Positions 12,501 to 17,081 of a DNA stretch of 64,000 nt are shown here, piece after piece. This DNA is from Atriophallophorus winterbourni (lineage: Eukaryota > Platyhelminthes > Trematoda > Plagiorchiida > Microphallidae). How positions within the stretch are numbered: position 1 is the stretch's first letter; every line of letters begins with the position of its first letter. The DNA is taken from positions 1-64,000 of the forward strand of contig JACCGJ010005812.1 of assembly GCA_013407085.1 (NCBI GenBank). Reading direction: 5' to 3'. A model generated the notes under the pieces. It was not told the DNA's origin and did not search any database. It saw only the letters and a list, made by a program, of their open reading frames with translations. Both the position numbers and the translations under genes were made by a program.

Positions 12501-15500
12501 TCAGGCAAACAAAGCTACTCAAACGTGCCAGTCTGGAGAACAGTTCATAAACGCTTAATTGCGATCGGTCAAACGGTGGACGGTAGCCCAGGTCGTTAAG
12601 GCGTGGGACTGCAATGGTGATGGTCGGGGGTTCGAACACCACCCCCGAAACGAAGGATATGCACTGCTGATGAGCTCAAATAAAAGCGAAACTCGAGTCC
12701 GGTGTGCTTCCATGATGGACCGTCGTGATCAACTTTGTGAATAGTTCGATGGGTCATCGGCGTAATAAACGCTTTGATCCATTGGTGTTCATTTGCGTTG
12801 ATGGAATCGTAGGTGAACGTAAATCGCTCTCACACACATAGATGGGGTTACACACATGTGCTTGAATAAGAAATCCTCATTTGTGTGCATTGCCATCACA
12901 CACCGCACGACCGGTATCGTGCTGTGTGCACTCAGCAACAAGGGACAGTAAGCAAGGGTTCTTCCATGAGACAATTTTTCCGATCATGTAAAAAACATTA
13001 GGCCACTACGACGATAGTGTCAGATGGAATAAAACACTTTGATCGTGTTACACAATGGACACAGTAACATCGTGTTGAAGAGATGTACAAACTTTACCCG
13101 TTTATAGGTTGTGATGTTGTAACAAAGCTAAATAGGATAGAAAATTATTCGATAAAATGAAAGCAAAAAAAACACAGATGATAGAACACTAGGGTTGTTG
13201 ACAATGGTGGCAATAACGACAAGAATGGTTAATTGTTCACCAGGAAGATTGTTCAGTGAAATCAAAACGAAGTAACTATGGAGCTATCTTACACAATATG
13301 ATTAGTAAAAATTGCGATGAATATGGCTAAGAGCATTAACCACAAGGCGAATAGCAAAGCACACGAACGAAACCAAGTTGTCCAGTCGAAAATGTAGAAA
13401 CAGAAATGGGGTAATTGTTGACGCCTGGCTCCCCGGGCCCGGCGGAACTACTTCTACCAACGGGAGAAGGGGCGAAGGCGAGTGACTGGCGCCCGACAAC
13501 CAGTTTGCTTCGGGCAGATGTAGCTCGTTAGCCTGGGAGGGCATTTCATCTAAGGGAAGGAAAATCCTGATGTTCAACCTCCGCTGCCTTGCGGGATACC
13601 CGATCGCGGGAAAGACTTCGGTTGGATGTTGCACACCACCTCTTTCTGGCAACCTCCTGCTATCTTGCAGGTCGCACTTGGTTGTGCAAAGGCTAGAGAA
13701 GCTGACTCGAACAAACGCCGAGTGGTGCTGGGGACGCCGCTTTGTAATTAAATCCCCAAGAACCTTCATTGAAGCCGACTCGTCCTCCAAGAGGAGATAG
13801 TCGCACATAGCTAACAAGGATATACACCACAAGCGCGTGAGGAGTTCATGTGGCACAGCTTTTTTAATGACTAAACAGTCCGCGATTTCGGAGGAACAAT
13901 CCCTCCCGAACGGCTCCAGCTTAGGCAGTACGTGCACAACAATCCCGGGCGTCAACTGTTGAAGTGTCAGCTTGAACAAGTACAACAATTTCACATATCG
14001 ATAAAGTATGGTTAAATGAACAAAAAGCTCATTTGCATTGCTCATTTCCTTCACACACCTCACGGCCGGTTTCGTACTGTTTGCACTCATTAGGTAGGGA
14101 CAGTACGTGATCAGGATCCGCATGCGCTTGTCTATATGAAATTATAAGCCTAATTCGGGATAATTGCCGCAGGTGTAGAGCGCACCTTTGCTAATATACT
14201 GTCAGATTGCCCAGGCCTACAGAGATATGAGATAGAAACAGAAATGAGAGAAAAACCACAGCGTATTTCCGCGTGAAGTTCAATACCGGCGACACAACAA
14301 TATAGCACATAGTATTAGCTATGCACGACGGCATATTCGTGTAGTTTCTCTTACTGAACAACGGATGTGCAATCGTAGAGTACTTATGTGCTATGCGGCT
14401 AACACCGTGCTAATTTTGATTGGCCATCGGTGGTGAGCTGCATGCTGAAACAGGCTGGAGTCTGACTACCATTTCTATTTTCTTTCTTATATCTCTCAGG
14501 CCTGGGCAACCTGACAGTATCTTAGCCCATGTGCAGTCTCTGACTGTGCGGTACTTTGCCTTGATCAGGCTTGTGCTTTCATACCATACCTTAAAAGAAC
14601 AGCGACACGAAAAGACGAGAAATTATACTGCAGTGTGATCGACCACAGAAAAAAGTGACCGAAACAATGCTGATGCTACTCCGCAAGAGCCAGTTGATGA
14701 TACGGTCGGAAATCAAATAATCAATAAAGCTTTAAAAGGATCAAACAAGGTCGTCTGTGTTGAAGGTGAAATCACTAACGAAATGGCACGAATTAAAACC
14801 AACAAGTCCACGTAACATGCTGCAGGAAACGCGTGTCATGCGCGGGGGAATACAATTGTAGTACCTTCATACTTACCGTTATTTCTGCATAAATATTCAT
14901 GGCGTTTTGAATATCCTCGCGGTCGATGTGTGGATTCTGTGGAGGAGTAAAAGAGGTCGGTGGATACAGAAACATTGCGGGGTTGATCTTTTGTTCTATA
15001 CTGCTATGATGGGTATTTTAAATGATAATAGTGGAGTGGACGGATTATAGAGTAGTATATAGGGGAGGAAAGAAAGAAAAAGGTTGGTGGACTGATAAGG
15101 AGAAAGGGGTTCTAACGCGCCGAATGATGTTTTTATGTGTTCAGTTGGTACGAACCCAATCTTATCTTTTCCACGCGAGGTTTCCACGTCGTTTCCTTGC
15201 ATTGTTGGTTTTTCGTTGCTGTCACCCTCTTGTCTCCCATTCCATTTTCGTGCGCGTCTAGTATTGAGTGGGACTTACAAATTTAAGCATGACAACGGGA
15301 CGCTGTAGTTCAGCATCGTAAATCATTTCCTTTTGCTATCTGTCTAAATCCTCATTATCTCTCTTAGGCTGTGAGGCAACCTTACAGTAGCTTAGTCCCA
15401 TGTGCAAGGAAACTCAAAGTCTCTGGAACTGGGTTCGCACTTTGACCAGGAAACAATGCTCTGTGGGCTTCATCCAAATACATAACGCAACCCCTTTCCA

Positions 15501-17048
15501 TATCTTTGTAACGATTAAGATTTTAACATGCTTATGAAAGTAATAGTACTGCTTCGCGACACACTCACTACTCACGAAACGTGTCCAAGCGGAGTGAACG
15601 AGAAAAGCTTGTTATGAGGCATTTCAGTGGAAGCCGGGAAAGGGGCAAGAGCGAACAAAAATGAGGCAAAATGGGGCTAAAGAGATAAGATAAAAACGCT
15701 CGGACGAATGCGGCTCGTCACGAAACAAGTTTAATTGGGTAGGGTTTGTTAAAGAAAATAAGACAAGGGTGTAAAGGTCTCATTCCTAGGTGGCAGTCAC
15801 CTGATGGATCCTTACGCGAAAGTTATAGAGTTGTATGTTGCTCATAAGATACATGCTTCATAATAAATCCGTAGCTATTTAAGATCCCCCCCTTTATGCT
15901 CCGATCTTTTAGGATTTTACTTTTTAATGGTTGTGTGGCAGTTAAGCATTCAGTACGTGCTACCTGTGTAATGCCGTCTATGATGATGATGACTCAGAAA
16001 TTTCATTTATGACAGGAAACTCAATAGACTTGACAAAAATCACAAGATGACGATGTGTATGAAGTAAAACGTATAACTTTCCCAGACTTAATAGAGACAG
16101 TCACAGAGCACATGGTTTGTCGTGTATCAATCGAGGGAAAACCACAAGTGGATTCGAGCGTACGATTACTTCGGGTTAGGCGTTCCATGTGAAAGAAATT
16201 CTAACCGAATGTGGGATGTTCAAAGAATTTGAAAGTTTGCGTGTTCCAGTAAGGTCGAGTATGTATGTGTGTGTGTATATGTATGAAATCGCAAGATGGT
16301 ATACCGACAAAATGAAGCAGTCAGAGACTACACATTGGGCGAGACAATGACAGGTTACCCAGGACTAGACAGAGACTCTATCGCGTTACTGCATGATGCT
16401 AGTCACCGGACGGTGTAGGCAACCTACTTCGGTGTAGGCAACCGGGTAGTATCATGCCTACGTTCAACGATGCCGATGACAACGCTTTGTACCCCCTTCT
16501 CGCTTTGTACATCTCATTGTTTATGTTGAACGGCACTATATCTGTATCAGATTGTGCAAATATATTATATAATAATAAGTCACCGGACGAACATTAATTT
16601 AGCATGGTGTCGTCTGTGCTCGGAGGAGTATTGCAGGATTGCACATCTCTGAGAAAATGTCTCCGTACTGTATGGTATGATGGCATGAACGCACAAGTGA
16701 TCCAGGTAAAGTGCCGCACAGTCAGAAACTGCACGTGGGCTAAGATACTGTCAGGTTGCCCAGGCATACACGGATAAGAGAGAGGAATCAGAGAATAGAA
16801 ATGGTAGTGAGACTCCAGCGTGCTTCAGCATGCAGCTCACTACTTCTGGCCAATCGATTTAGCACGGTGTTAGCCGCACAGCACATAAGTACTGTATGGT
16901 ATGATGGTATGAAAGCACAGGCCTGATCCAGGTAAAGTGACGCACAGAGACTGCACGTGGGCGAAGATACGGTCAGAAGTACTGTACAATTGCACATCCG
17001 GGCACGATTACACATCCGTACACGATTGCACATCCGTGCAATGAAAGC

Positions 17049-17081
<33 letters not shown>

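Noticed and set aside
12580..12650. A functional tRNA gene
   Set aside because: A and B boxes are present, but there is no acceptor stem or anticodon arm; it is the tRNA-like head of the SINE.
13302..14123. A 273-codon minus-strand frame
   Set aside because: It runs through an antisense family 2 repeat and unrelated intron sequence; no domain.
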